A stretch of 53,324 nucleotides of DNA from an uncultured Planctomycetaceae bacterium (lineage in GTDB: Bacteria > Planctomycetota > Planctomycetia > Planctomycetales > Planctomycetaceae): positions 1 through 53,324 of the forward strand of contig CALFSX010000337.1 of the NCBI GenBank assembly GCA_937916515.1. The letters are read 5' to 3'. Made by a program: the position numbers and the translations under genes. Below, one piece after another: positions 36,125 through 44,997 of this stretch. How positions within the stretch are numbered: the first letter of the stretch is position 1; the number at the start of each line of letters is the position of its first letter. The notes beneath the pieces were generated by a model that saw only the letters and a list, made by a program, of their open reading frames with translations, made no database searches and was not told the DNA's origin.

Positions 36125-38830
36125 CTACTTCCCTGGCTTCTCGACCGTCAGCTTTCGGCTGTAAATCTTTTTGCCGTGAGCGATGTACAGGGTGCTGTGA
36201 TCAGGGCCTGCGAGCATGCAGGTTGTCAGTAATTCACCGGCATCGACTTTAGGCAGAACTCCGCATGGCCGACCGGTGGGGTCGAAGATCTGGATACCCA
36301 GCTGGCTGGTGACGTAGTAGCGACCAACTTTGTCAACCGCCATGCCGTCGCCTTTGGCAACCTCAACATACGGTGGCTCTTCGTTGAATTGAAATTCGCC
36401 CTTCTGATCAATCGGTAATCGCATCGGCATGGTCGGCATCTTCGCGTCCAATATGCCTTCCGCGTTGACGCGGAAGGTCCATGTGTGAGTTCCGCCGTAA
36501 TCGGAGACTGCAAGCGTTCCTCCGTCGTTCGACAAGGCAATGCCGTTTGGTTTGGTGATGCCGGTGTCCACAACTGTCACTTCGCCATTAGCAGGATTGA
36601 TGCGGACAACTTCTGACTTGCCGGTTTGCGTGAACAGGATGAAGCCGTCCGGTGTGACGGCAAGGTCGTTGGGTTTGACGTCTTCGGCCACGGTTTTGAC
36701 TTCGCCGCTTTTGATGTCGATGGAGATGACTCGGCTTTGTGATCCCTGGCACGCGTACAGCAACGAACCATCCGGGCTGAATTCCAGACCGCTGACGCTT
36801 TCTTTACAGATCTCCGTCTTTGATCCATCGGCCACGTTGATGCGGATGACAGCGGGAGCTCGCATGTCGCAGAAGTACAGGTTGCCGTCTTTGTCAGCAC
36901 ACAGGGCGTCGGCGAAACCAAGCTCGTCGGCCACCAGTTGCCAGTTTTCACCGGGTATCAACAGATTCAGCAGTGTCAGATCGCCGCCAAGATCGCCTTT
37001 GGTATCGATCTCTGGCTGATGTTGTTCTGTTCGCCAAAGCCACTTCAGAGCATCCGGAAACAGAGCTCCACCATGATCAGCACTGTGAGCGTAGCCTTCG
37101 GCCCAGTCGAAGCGAGTGTCGTAGCCCATGTACTTCAATGAAGACGCCATCAGTTGGTTCGACCACGGCCAGCTGCCGAAGGCGTTATCGATATCGCCAC
37201 TGGTGTCGGCTTGATAAATTCGCAGTGGCTTTGGTTCCGTTTTGCGAATTAATGAGGGATAGATGTTTCCGCCACGCAGATGAGTAAAGCTGCCAATTGT
37301 GGAGAGTACTTTTCGAAACTCGTTCGGTCGTTCCCATGCCACAGTGAACGCACAGATCCCGCCGGAGCTTGCTCCACAAATCGCTCGCATTTCCGGGTCG
37401 GTGGTGATCGAGTATTTCTGTTCGACCGTGGGAATGATTTCTTCCAGAATAAAACGAGCGTAAGCGTCTCCCAGGCTGTCGTATTCGAAGCTGCGGCTGG
37501 AACTTCTCCATGGGCTTTGCGGCTTGTCTTTTGTCTTGTCATGGCCCGGATCGATGAAGACTGCAATTGTGGGAGGCATGTCTCCTTTGGCGATCAGGTT
37601 GTCGAACACGACGGGTACTCGCCAGCGACCGTTCACGTCTTTATAGCTGTGTCCGTCCTGAAAAATCATCAGCGCTGCTGGTGTTGCTTTGTTGTATTGA
37701 GCAGGCACATAGATCGACCAGTTGCGAGTTGTGTTGTTGAAGATTTTGGATTCAAACGGCGGCATGTCTTCCACGGTGCCGTGAGGTACGTTGTCCTGAG
37801 CGATCGCGTCCGGGTGTGGTTCCCATTTGGGAGGCTTGGGCATCGCAGCAATTGGTGTTTCGGCAGCAGCCGGTCCTGGAGATTCTGCCTGATCGGCCCA
37901 CAACCATCGCAGAGCATCGGCAATCTGGTCCCCGCCCCATTGGCTACTGTGTCCGCCGGGAGTCATCACAAACCTGTGTTCGTACTTTGAAAACCGCAGT
38001 GCTGCGGCAAGGTCCTGATTTGAAAGTGGCCAGTTGCCGTGAAGGTTGTTCAGGTCGTCTTTGCCTTCCTGCAGATACACCTTAATCGGCTTGGGGTTTC
38101 GGTTGCTTTTGCGGACCAGTCCCGGATATTCCCAGCCACCTCGAATGTTGGTAAAGCTGCCGATGTGGCTCAACACTTTGCCAAACTGTTCCGGCTTTTC
38201 CCATGCCGCCGTAAAGGCACAAATTCCGCCGGAAGAAATACCACCGATGGCTCGTTGTTTGGGGTCGGTGGATACATTCAGGTCTTGCAACGCGACTGGC
38301 AGAAATTCTTCCACCAGAAAATTGGCGTAACGATCGCCCATAGAATCGTATTCAAACGACCGGTTGCTGCGATCTTTGGCGTTGGGTTGCGTGGCGGGAA
38401 TTGTGCCAGGGTTCACAAACACGGCAATGGTGACTGGCATCGCTTTTTGATGAATAAGATTGTCAAACACCACTGGCACGCGAAACGCTCCGTTGGTTTT
38501 CGCATAGTTCAGGCCATCCTGGAATACCATCAGGCAGGCAGGTTTGTCAGCAGAATATTGAGCGGGCACGTACACGCTGTAGTCTCGTCGCGTTCCCGGG
38601 AAAATTTTACTGTTCTGAAAGACGCCCGACGTTACCTTGCCCTGAGGCACTCCAGCCTGAACATTGCGGTCGGGGTGATTGGGGTTGAGTGTTTCCTGCG
38701 CCTGGATGAACGGCGTCGTCAGCAATGTGATGGCAACGCCTAACACAGCAACAGCCAGTCGATGCTGCTGAAGCGCCGCCATCTGTTGTGAAATGGTTGT
38801 GTTGCCGTTTGTGGTGAAGTATCGAGTCAT
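36125..38830 (-). CDS. Esterase-esterase-SMP-30 fusion protein, secreted
   Basis: 901 residues with a long N-region before the hydrophobic signal (about 24-45). Two homologous PF00756-type esterase domains lie in tandem. Domain 1 (about 60-315) has nucleophile elbow G197-I-S199-S-G201, and domain 2 (about 350-615) has G486-A-S488-S-G490. Both share YVPAQY, FQDG, RVPVVFDNLI, SFEYDS and GSFT(N/H)(I/L)RGG. A C-terminal SMP-30/gluconolactonase-like propeller (about 640-895) follows, with FADALCADKDGNLYFCD, SGLEFSPDGSLLY and KPNGIALSNDGG. The likely role is removal of ester groups from a polymer plus lactone hydrolysis, all outside the cytoplasm. Both serine nucleophiles are intact, so neither copy looks inactive. 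The start at 38830 gives a long N-region; an internal ATG at about residue 17 is an alternative. Confidence 0.9.
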   Translation of the reverse strand: MTRYFTTNGNTTISQQMAALQQHRLAVAVLGVAITLLTTPFIQAQETLNPNHPDRNVQAGVPQGKVTSGVFQNSKIFPGTRRDYSVYVPAQYSADKPACLMVFQDGLNYAKTNGAFRVPVVFDNLIHQKAMPVTIAVFVNPGTIPATQPNAKDRSNRSFEYDSMGDRYANFLVEEFLPVALQDLNVSTDPKQRAIGGISSGGICAFTAAWEKPEQFGKVLSHIGSFTNIRGGWEYPGLVRKSNRNPKPIKVYLQEGKDDLNNLHGNWPLSNQDLAAALRFSKYEHRFVMTPGGHSSQWGGDQIADALRWLWADQAESPGPAAAETPIAAMPKPPKWEPHPDAIAQDNVPHGTVEDMPPFESKIFNNTTRNWSIYVPAQYNKATPAALMIFQDGHSYKDVNGRWRVPVVFDNLIAKGDMPPTIAVFIDPGHDKTKDKPQSPWRSSSRSFEYDSLGDAYARFILEEIIPTVEQKYSITTDPEMRAICGASSGGICAFTVAWERPNEFRKVLSTIGSFTHLRGGNIYPSLIRKTEPKPLRIYQADTSGDIDNAFGSWPWSNQLMASSLKYMGYDTRFDWAEGYAHSADHGGALFPDALKWLWRTEQHQPEIDTKGDLGGDLTLLNLLIPGENWQLVADELGFADALCADKDGNLYFCDMRAPAVIRINVADGSKTEICKESVSGLEFSPDGSLLYACQGSQSRVISIDIKSGEVKTVAEDVKPNDLAVTPDGFILFTQTGKSEVVRINPANGEVTVVDTGITKPNGIALSNDGGTLAVSDYGGTHTWTFRVNAEGILDAKMPTMPMRLPIDQKGEFQFNEEPPYVEVAKGDGMAVDKVGRYYVTSQLGIQIFDPTGRPCGVLPKVDAGELLTTCMLAGPDHSTLYIAHGKKIYSRKLTVEKPGK

Positions 38831-39138
38831 CGTCGTTTCTGTGGGATATTGCAGAAGGAATGATGCGGAAAGTTTATGTCGCTGAATGGAACATTAACCT
38901 GGCAGGGTTTCTGCCTTGTTCAGGCTGTGATAGCTGAACAAGGCGTGAATTCGTAGAGTAGCCGTAGTTGACCTTGAAGACGAGCAAGGCTAAGAAAAAT
39001 GGTCAACTGCCGGCCTTGACGTTCGTTTTTTGAAGCTCCACGAAGCTGTTCCAGTGCTTCAGTGCGTTCACATTTCAGCGGCCACTCAGGTATACTCAAG
39101 CAGTTATGCATCGAAATATCTGTCCAGCGAGGTGTGCC
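38831..39138. other. Divergent intergenic region with one strong hairpin
   Basis: About 308 bases between the esterase fusion and the sulfatase genes. Apart from the inverted repeat at 38913-38944 and a GAGG Shine-Dalgarno-like site at 39129-39132, nothing further was recognised. Confidence 0.5.
38913..38944. repeat. Perfect 11-base inverted repeat
   Basis: GCCTTGTTCAG (38913-38923) and CTGAACAAGGC (38934-38944) are exact reverse complements with a 10-base spacer. The centre-to-centre distance of 21 bases suits a dimeric regulator. It has no T-run, and lying between divergent genes it is more likely an operator than a terminator. Confidence 0.45.
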
Positions 39139-40518
39139 ATGTGTTTTGTGACTCTGACTTGTCGTGTCTTGTCTGTGTTACTGTTGCTGTCGGGGAATTC
39201 TGCAATCATGGCGGAATCGGTGACCATCGCCAAACGGCCCAATGTCGTTTTGATTATGGCCGATGACATGGGCTTCGAATGCGTTGGTTCAAACGGTGGA
39301 GACACATACAACACGCCTGTACTGGACCAACTGGCCGCATCCGGAATGCGGTTCGAACACTGTCATTCTCAGCCAATCTGCACGCCGACTCGAGTGCAGA
39401 TTATGACGGGCGTCTACAACAACCGAAACTACGTGCGGTTTGGGGTTCTGGACACAAAGCAGAAGACATTCGGCAATCTGTTTAAGACTGCCGGATATAA
39501 GACATGCATCGTTGGCAAGTGGCAGCTTGACGGCGGAATGGATGCACCGGCGAATTTTGGTTTCGACGAATACTGTTTGTGGCAGCTTAACCGGCGGCCT
39601 GGTCGATATTCGAATCCCGGGTTGGAAGTAAACGGGATGCAGGTTGATTACAAAAACGGCGAATTCGGGCCGGACATCGTCAGTGATTACCTGTGCGATT
39701 TTATCACACGCAACAGGGACGAAGAATTCTTCGCGTGGTATCCCATGATCCTGCCTCATTACCCGTTTGTGCCGACACCCGATTCCGCCGACTACGACAA
39801 GAGCGTGTTTGGTGAAAAGGGAATCGGCAAGGGCAAATACTTCAAAGGCATGGTGGAATACGTTGACAAAATCGTTGGCAAGGTGGTTGACACCTTGGAA
39901 GCCAACGGCCAGCGAGAAAACACGCTGGTGATCTTTACCGGAGACAATGGAACTCATCCAATGATCACGTCATTGTTGAACGGCAAGGGTTACCCGGGAG
40001 GAAAAGGCAGCACTCAAGACAACGGAACTCATGTGCCCATGATCGCCAACTGGCCTGGTAGAATTCCGAGCGGCGCTGTATCTCGCGACCTGGTGGACTT
40101 CAGTGATGTACTGCCAACTGTTGCAGACGTTGTTGGAATCAGTTCCGGACATGCTGACTGGAAGATCGACGGACACAGCTTCTGGCCAACTCTGCAGGCA
40201 TCTGGCGGCAAACATCAACGAGACTACGTTTACTGCTGGTACCACCGCGATGGCGTCCGTGGACAGGCCAAACAGTTAGTGCGCACGCAACATTACAAGC
40301 TCTATTCTGACGGCACGTTCTTTGATACTCGCGATGATCTCCAGGAAAATAAACCTCTGAACGTTGCTACATTGCAGGGGGATGCGTTAGTTGCCTACGA
40401 AGAACTGACGCAGAAAATCGTCCCCCATCTTGCCGCAACGAAAATTGCAGATCCCATTCAAAACGCACTGCGCGAACAGTTGCAACGGTCAGCCGTGAAG
40501 ACGAAGAAAGATAAATAG
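39139..40518 (+). CDS. Secreted sulfatase (formylglycine-dependent)
   Basis: 459 residues with a signal peptide. The sulfatase signature C81-T-P-T-R is intact, so Cys81 can be oxidised to formylglycine. Metal ligands D42-D43 sit in NVVLIMADDMGFE, and GDNGTH, a GKGYPGGKGS block and a KLYSDG block follow. It hydrolyses sulfate esters, probably on a polysaccharide, given the neighbouring esterases. The ATG at 39139 was preferred because GAGG lies 6 bases upstream and the signal peptide follows; an in-frame ATG at 39106 would add 11 residues. The TAG stop falls inside a 104-bp dispersed repeat. Target sugar and class cannot be read from the sequence. Confidence 0.92.
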   Translation: MCFVTLTCRVLSVLLLLSGNSAIMAESVTIAKRPNVVLIMADDMGFECVGSNGGDTYNTPVLDQLAASGMRFEHCHSQPICTPTRVQIMTGVYNNRNYVRFGVLDTKQKTFGNLFKTAGYKTCIVGKWQLDGGMDAPANFGFDEYCLWQLNRRPGRYSNPGLEVNGMQVDYKNGEFGPDIVSDYLCDFITRNRDEEFFAWYPMILPHYPFVPTPDSADYDKSVFGEKGIGKGKYFKGMVEYVDKIVGKVVDTLEANGQRENTLVIFTGDNGTHPMITSLLNGKGYPGGKGSTQDNGTHVPMIANWPGRIPSGAVSRDLVDFSDVLPTVADVVGISSGHADWKIDGHSFWPTLQASGGKHQRDYVYCWYHRDGVRGQAKQLVRTQHYKLYSDGTFFDTRDDLQENKPLNVATLQGDALVAYEELTQKIVPHLAATKIADPIQNALREQLQRSAVKTKKDK

Positions 40519-40618
40519 AGCAACTTACATATTGTTGTGGACGGTTCTGGCTCGTGAGCAACCGCCCACATAGTCGAATTCGCGTTCTACGCGGCCACAA
40601 GTCAGCGAAAATCGCTGT
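40515..40618 (+). repeat. 104-bp dispersed repeat, copy 1 (left of the MoxR/Bat cluster)
   Basis: It aligns without gaps to 50776-50879 with about ten mismatches (about 90% identity). Shared blocks include ATTGTTGTGGACGGTTCTGG, CAACCGCCCACA and CGCGGCCACAAGTC. It begins at the sulfatase stop codon (ATAGAG) and ends 66 bases before the 3' end of the 1,293-residue gene. Confidence 0.85.
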
Positions 40619-40684
40619 CGACGGCGCGACAGGCGACAGGTCAGGTTCGTTCGCAATATTTCTTCACAGGAAAGAACGGCTGTG

Positions 40685-43600
40685 TTATCGAGCCTTGCGG
40701 ACCCACGATTGAGCGACTTCCTGCAGGTTGGGAGCATCCGAATCCCGTTCTTCTGCAAAGAAGTAGCGTTCAATGCGGTTAATGGATGTCGCCAGTTCCG
40801 TTTTGTTTTCCGGCGACAGACCATTGTTGCTTTGAATGTCTTTCAGCAGTGACAGCACGTTAAACGGGGTCGGCTGATCGGGGATTTCGAAACGGTTTGA
40901 AGTCTCCAAAGCTCGGTGTGGTTTCTTCAACATCCACCAGAGCAAGCCAGAACCACCTAATACAGCAACGGCAATTCCCAACGCATACAACAGCCAGGAT
41001 TGAGGCGGTTCGTCGTAAGCTTCCTGCAGTGTGACGGCTTGTTCCACGGCAACCAGATCTGCGTCGTCGTACTTTTGCCAGATTTCTTCTTCGGTATCCA
41101 CTTTGGCAGAAGCAAACATGAACTGCCGCGATTCTTTGGCGGCAACATCCTTGTCCGTCAAAGTCAGCGTCCACAGGCGGTCAGAAACGACAACTGGCGT
41201 GCTGGCTTCCGGGTCAAAGCGGGAAACCGCCAGACCGTTGTCTTCAATGTTTGAAACTTCAAAGTCGGAAAACTTCAGGTCCAGAATTTCGTGCAGTTCC
41301 GGCACAAGTCCCTGAGCGTTCGCCTTGATTTCCAGTACCAGCTTTTTGTCTTTCGCCTGTCTTTCGTCAAGAGTTTGAGTAACAGTTAACTTTTCGAAGG
41401 GGCGACTGTCGGCCTGTTCTGTTCGGCAATCGATCAGCAGTGCCTGCGATTCAACGGGCAGTACGGCGTAGCCAGTGGTGTCCAGAAAATCCAGATCCAG
41501 TTTTAAAGGTGCCACCCGGTCAATTTCCGGGCCTCGCGGTTTCAGCAGAAGGTAGGCGTAAGATGTTGTTCTCCAGCCTTCCTGTTCGGTGGCTTTGGAT
41601 GAGACGGTTTCCGGCTGAAATGTGACGGATAAAACTTCGAAGTGTTCGTCCAATGCATCACGAGCCGCTTGTTCAAACTTCTCACGATAGTTTTCTGTTG
41701 GGCGACCGTAGTTGTAATAGTAGCTGCCGTTGTTTTGGTTTTGCAGATACTTGGCAAAGCCACCGGATTCTCGTTCAATGGCCTTCGTGTGCCGCAGATT
41801 CACGTAAACTCCAAACGGGTGATCGTGACCGACAGTTGTGCTGCCATCGACAACGGTTTCCAGTTTGATTTCGGTGACCAGATCCTGGTAATAGTCGAAA
41901 ACTTTCTGAGCTTCAGCTGCCTGCTCGTGGTTTCCAACAATCGCCAGGCCTTCGCGAAGATAGCGAAACTTGACTCCCGGATTAACGCGGCTCATTCGAG
42001 TAAACAGGTCGTTGGCAAACATAGAAACATGTTTAGCTCGACATTCTTCCGGCAGGACTTCAAAGGCTGCTTTAATGAGCGGAATTTGATTCAGCACTGG
42101 CAGCTTGTCCTGGTTAATCTGATCCAGATCAGCCGCTCCCAATGTTGCATAAAACCAGAACTGAAACGGTTCGATGCTGTATTCTGTTTCCTTGAGTTCG
42201 GGAACTTTGGCAGCGTACGCTTCAACCGATTTGGCGAACGTAGCGAGTGCCGATTTTCGAGCCGTTGCGAATTCTGAGGAGTTCTGCAACTCGCCTCGAT
42301 AGTCGTTTTCGTCGTGCATGATGGCTGCTTTGGCAACCAGCAATTCCCAGCTGTTCGGATGATCGTCCAGGGCTTTGTTAAGCAGCAGGCGAGCGGCTTC
42401 GTAGCCTTTCACGACTTCCGCTTCGATTTCCTTTTGTTTGCGTTTGGTACCGCTTTGCTGCTGCGTTTCCGGCTTTCGCCAGATGCCCGCCAGATTGGTT
42501 CTCATGGTTTGCAACAGGGCCGCCAGTGTGTCGGCTTCCATTGCGTCGATGTTTCCGAACACGCGTTCCAGATCGTCGCGCTGATAGACTTCGGCAGAAC
42601 TGTGGACTCGAGTGAAGGCTGCAGAAATCCAGCTTTCTTTAATATCGTCCAAAGGCAGTTTACGAATGCGTTCTACCCAGCCGGACAGCTCGTCAAGGTT
42701 GCGAACCTGGCGACTGCGAGTGAGCGGAATGCCGCTGGCTCGCTGGCTGAAGCCGTAACTGAACATATAAATGCTGGAACGTTGAGATTCTGTATTCGGA
42801 TCGTGATTGGCCGCCCACACGTCCAGAAATTCCTGCACCAGTTCGGTGGCTTCGTCTTTGTGAGTTTCCGCCAGTTGCTCGATATACGGAAACGCAGCTT
42901 CCTCTTCCTTGACTCGCAGATGTAACCTCGCCGTTTCGATGGAGAACTGGCTGGCGTATCCGGGTTCCAGGTACCGAAGCCACTCGGCCCCGGGACGAAC
43001 GTCAAGCACTTCGCCGGATTTAATGGGCTGTGGCATCCCTTGTGGGGCAGAATTGGAAGAACCACTGCTGGACCAGAAGTAGTTGCCGTATTGGTCGCGG
43101 GTCATGCGTGGACCACGTTGAGACGTTTGATCGTACTGGCGAGAATACGTGGCTTCTCGCAGCCAGTTGATGGCCAGCAGGTGCAGCGTTGAGCCCCATG
43201 ATTCTGCCTTATCGGGTGCAGTCTTTAACAAAGCGTTCACTGCGGTTTGTTGCAGCTTTAATGTGGCGACGCGTTCTTCCGGCGAATAGAGCTGCTCTTT
43301 CATTGAGTTTGCAGATGCGCTGCCAATGCCCGCCAGAATTTCCATGCCGCGTTCCGGCGCGCTTGTGAAGCTGTCTGTCAGCCATTGTTGTCCAAGTTCC
43401 GCACGCAACATGGGGACCAGTTGAACGCAGCGTTGCATCGCTTTTTGCTTTTGTTCTTTGTCTGATTTTTTATTCATCAGCAGGGCTTGAGCGGCCTTCC
43501 AGGATTGTTCCAGCAGGGCCTTGTCAGTTTCCTTCTGAAACAGGCTCAGGTACACGTCAGTCAGAATGCTGAGCGCTTCCACGTCGTTGTCTTTGTTGGC

Positions 43601-44566
43601 GTCTTCAATTTTTGGAAGGAACGAGTGGGACTGTTCAATGCGACCAGCGGCAAACAAAATTCGAGCGGCAACTCGATTGTTGATTTTCTGCTTTTCGTCG
43701 TTGGCCGCCACGTGTTCTTTCAGACGCTCAAGAAACAGGTATTCTGCCTGACCTTCTGCCTGGCAAAGTCCCACAAGTTGCCCCAGAAGTACAATGTGAG
43801 CGTCCTCCAGCTTTTCGTCCGGGCACAGTTCTCCCAAAGCGATCACGTCGGTTGCTCTGATGACGTTTTTTTCACCGATGATTGCACCTGTTCTGGTGCG
43901 AGGTGAATCGGGTGGCCCCACCACAAGAGACTGCAGTAGTTGCTGATAGACGCTTTGTGGCTCTTTTTTTTCGAGGCTGGCAAAGAATTTGCCGACTGCC
44001 GCCCAATCCCCCTGAGTGACGTTTCGCTGAAGTCGGCGGACTTCGATCTTCAGCTGTTTGATTTCCTGTGCCAATTCTTCGGCAGCCGCTTTCACTTTGT
44101 CTGCGGCTTCTTTGGCGGCTTGTTGCTCAGCAGTCAGCGGCTCGTCTGGCGCCGTACTTTCGGCTGGCTGTGCGTCTGCCGCTTGTTCTGTTTCTTTTTC
44201 GTCGTCAGGATTTTTGGGTGCGTCTTCCTGTTCTTTAAACGGCGTCGACCAGGCTTCCAGAATTGACGAAGCTCGACGATCGAACGTCAACTTGCTGAGT
44301 GCGGCTGTGCGTTGCTTCGTCCGATCAGGATTGGCCGTCGCTGACGATTCAGTGGTGGAAACGGCTGCTCCGGCGTTGGGAATCTGGCCTGCAGCCCGTG
44401 ACGCATCATCGGCCACGGTGGTGCCAGATTGGCTGAGTTCAGCCGCGATTCTACTGAAGCTAGGCGCTAGGTTGATTCGTTGAGCCGGTACGGCGTTCTG
44501 CCCGAAGCAGAAACACGTTGCCCAAAACCACATGCCAACGACAGCCGGAATTTGACGGAATTTCAT
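40685..44566 (-). CDS. Very large exported, C-terminally anchored protein of the MoxR/Bat cluster
   Basis: 1,293 residues, not matched to a named family. An N-terminal signal peptide (about 1-22) is followed by an Ala/Glu-rich coiled coil at about 145-190. A long alpha-helical region (about 190-950) is consistent with TPR/HEAT-type repeats. A beta-rich region (about 1000-1180) precedes one transmembrane segment at about 1191-1213, and an 80-residue cytoplasmic tail ends the protein. The C-terminal beta-region plus anchor recalls BatD-type proteins, while the helical part recalls the TPR proteins BatC/BatE; a fusion is an inference. It is the last gene of the cluster and is separated from the previous gene by 431 bases with a strong palindrome, so it may have its own promoter. 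Confidence 0.85.
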   Translation of the reverse strand: MKFRQIPAVVGMWFWATCFCFGQNAVPAQRINLAPSFSRIAAELSQSGTTVADDASRAAGQIPNAGAAVSTTESSATANPDRTKQRTAALSKLTFDRRASSILEAWSTPFKEQEDAPKNPDDEKETEQAADAQPAESTAPDEPLTAEQQAAKEAADKVKAAAEELAQEIKQLKIEVRRLQRNVTQGDWAAVGKFFASLEKKEPQSVYQQLLQSLVVGPPDSPRTRTGAIIGEKNVIRATDVIALGELCPDEKLEDAHIVLLGQLVGLCQAEGQAEYLFLERLKEHVAANDEKQKINNRVAARILFAAGRIEQSHSFLPKIEDANKDNDVEALSILTDVYLSLFQKETDKALLEQSWKAAQALLMNKKSDKEQKQKAMQRCVQLVPMLRAELGQQWLTDSFTSAPERGMEILAGIGSASANSMKEQLYSPEERVATLKLQQTAVNALLKTAPDKAESWGSTLHLLAINWLREATYSRQYDQTSQRGPRMTRDQYGNYFWSSSGSSNSAPQGMPQPIKSGEVLDVRPGAEWLRYLEPGYASQFSIETARLHLRVKEEEAAFPYIEQLAETHKDEATELVQEFLDVWAANHDPNTESQRSSIYMFSYGFSQRASGIPLTRSRQVRNLDELSGWVERIRKLPLDDIKESWISAAFTRVHSSAEVYQRDDLERVFGNIDAMEADTLAALLQTMRTNLAGIWRKPETQQQSGTKRKQKEIEAEVVKGYEAARLLLNKALDDHPNSWELLVAKAAIMHDENDYRGELQNSSEFATARKSALATFAKSVEAYAAKVPELKETEYSIEPFQFWFYATLGAADLDQINQDKLPVLNQIPLIKAAFEVLPEECRAKHVSMFANDLFTRMSRVNPGVKFRYLREGLAIVGNHEQAAEAQKVFDYYQDLVTEIKLETVVDGSTTVGHDHPFGVYVNLRHTKAIERESGGFAKYLQNQNNGSYYYNYGRPTENYREKFEQAARDALDEHFEVLSVTFQPETVSSKATEQEGWRTTSYAYLLLKPRGPEIDRVAPLKLDLDFLDTTGYAVLPVESQALLIDCRTEQADSRPFEKLTVTQTLDERQAKDKKLVLEIKANAQGLVPELHEILDLKFSDFEVSNIEDNGLAVSRFDPEASTPVVVSDRLWTLTLTDKDVAAKESRQFMFASAKVDTEEEIWQKYDDADLVAVEQAVTLQEAYDEPPQSWLLYALGIAVAVLGGSGLLWWMLKKPHRALETSNRFEIPDQPTPFNVLSLLKDIQSNNGLSPENKTELATSINRIERYFFAEERDSDAPNLQEVAQSWVRKAR

Positions 44567-44997
44567 AAGTGATCAGACAACATGCAAAATTTTGTTGCTC
44601 GCATCCTGCTGCCAAATCGGTCATGTCGTCCTGACAAAACCATTCTTAAGCAAGGGCCTGACCTTAACCAGAAGTTGGGCCCAGACCTCATCGTTGAATT
44701 CGCTCGCCCACGGCCTCTCGGCGGCGTGTTGATTTATTGTGGATTCGTTCCAGATCTCATTAGCCGCAGGGCGTTAGCCCCGGTTTTTTGCAATGGAAAA
44801 CCGGGGCTAACGCCCTGCGGCTGATTGAATCAAAATGCCCTCCTGGCAGCGAGGAAAACAGAAAAATGTTTGGACACTTCTTAGGAACCAATACCGTCAG
44901 CGGGTGGCCCTGCTGTTGCGCCTCGGTTGTCTTGAGGTTTCTGATTTGGATTGCTGGATGCTCGTCTAGCGCGACCGCGCTTGGTTCCGCAACCTTG
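44567..44997. other. Gene-free stretch inside the MoxR/Bat cluster
   Basis: 431 bases between the small anchored protein and the 1,293-residue gene, holding the long palindrome at 44762-44822. No gene was found. The palindrome may attenuate transcription from the upstream cluster genes into the large gene. Confidence 0.55.
44762..44822. repeat. Long palindrome (REP-like), copy 3, perfect 26-base arms
   Basis: Arms 44762-44787 and 44797-44822 are exact reverse complements around a 9-base loop; the core is GCCGCAGGGCGTTAGCCCC. It matches the palindrome at 2425-2496 and the half copy at 10178. The right arm ends in GCGGCT followed by GATTGA, with no T-run. Confidence 0.8.
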
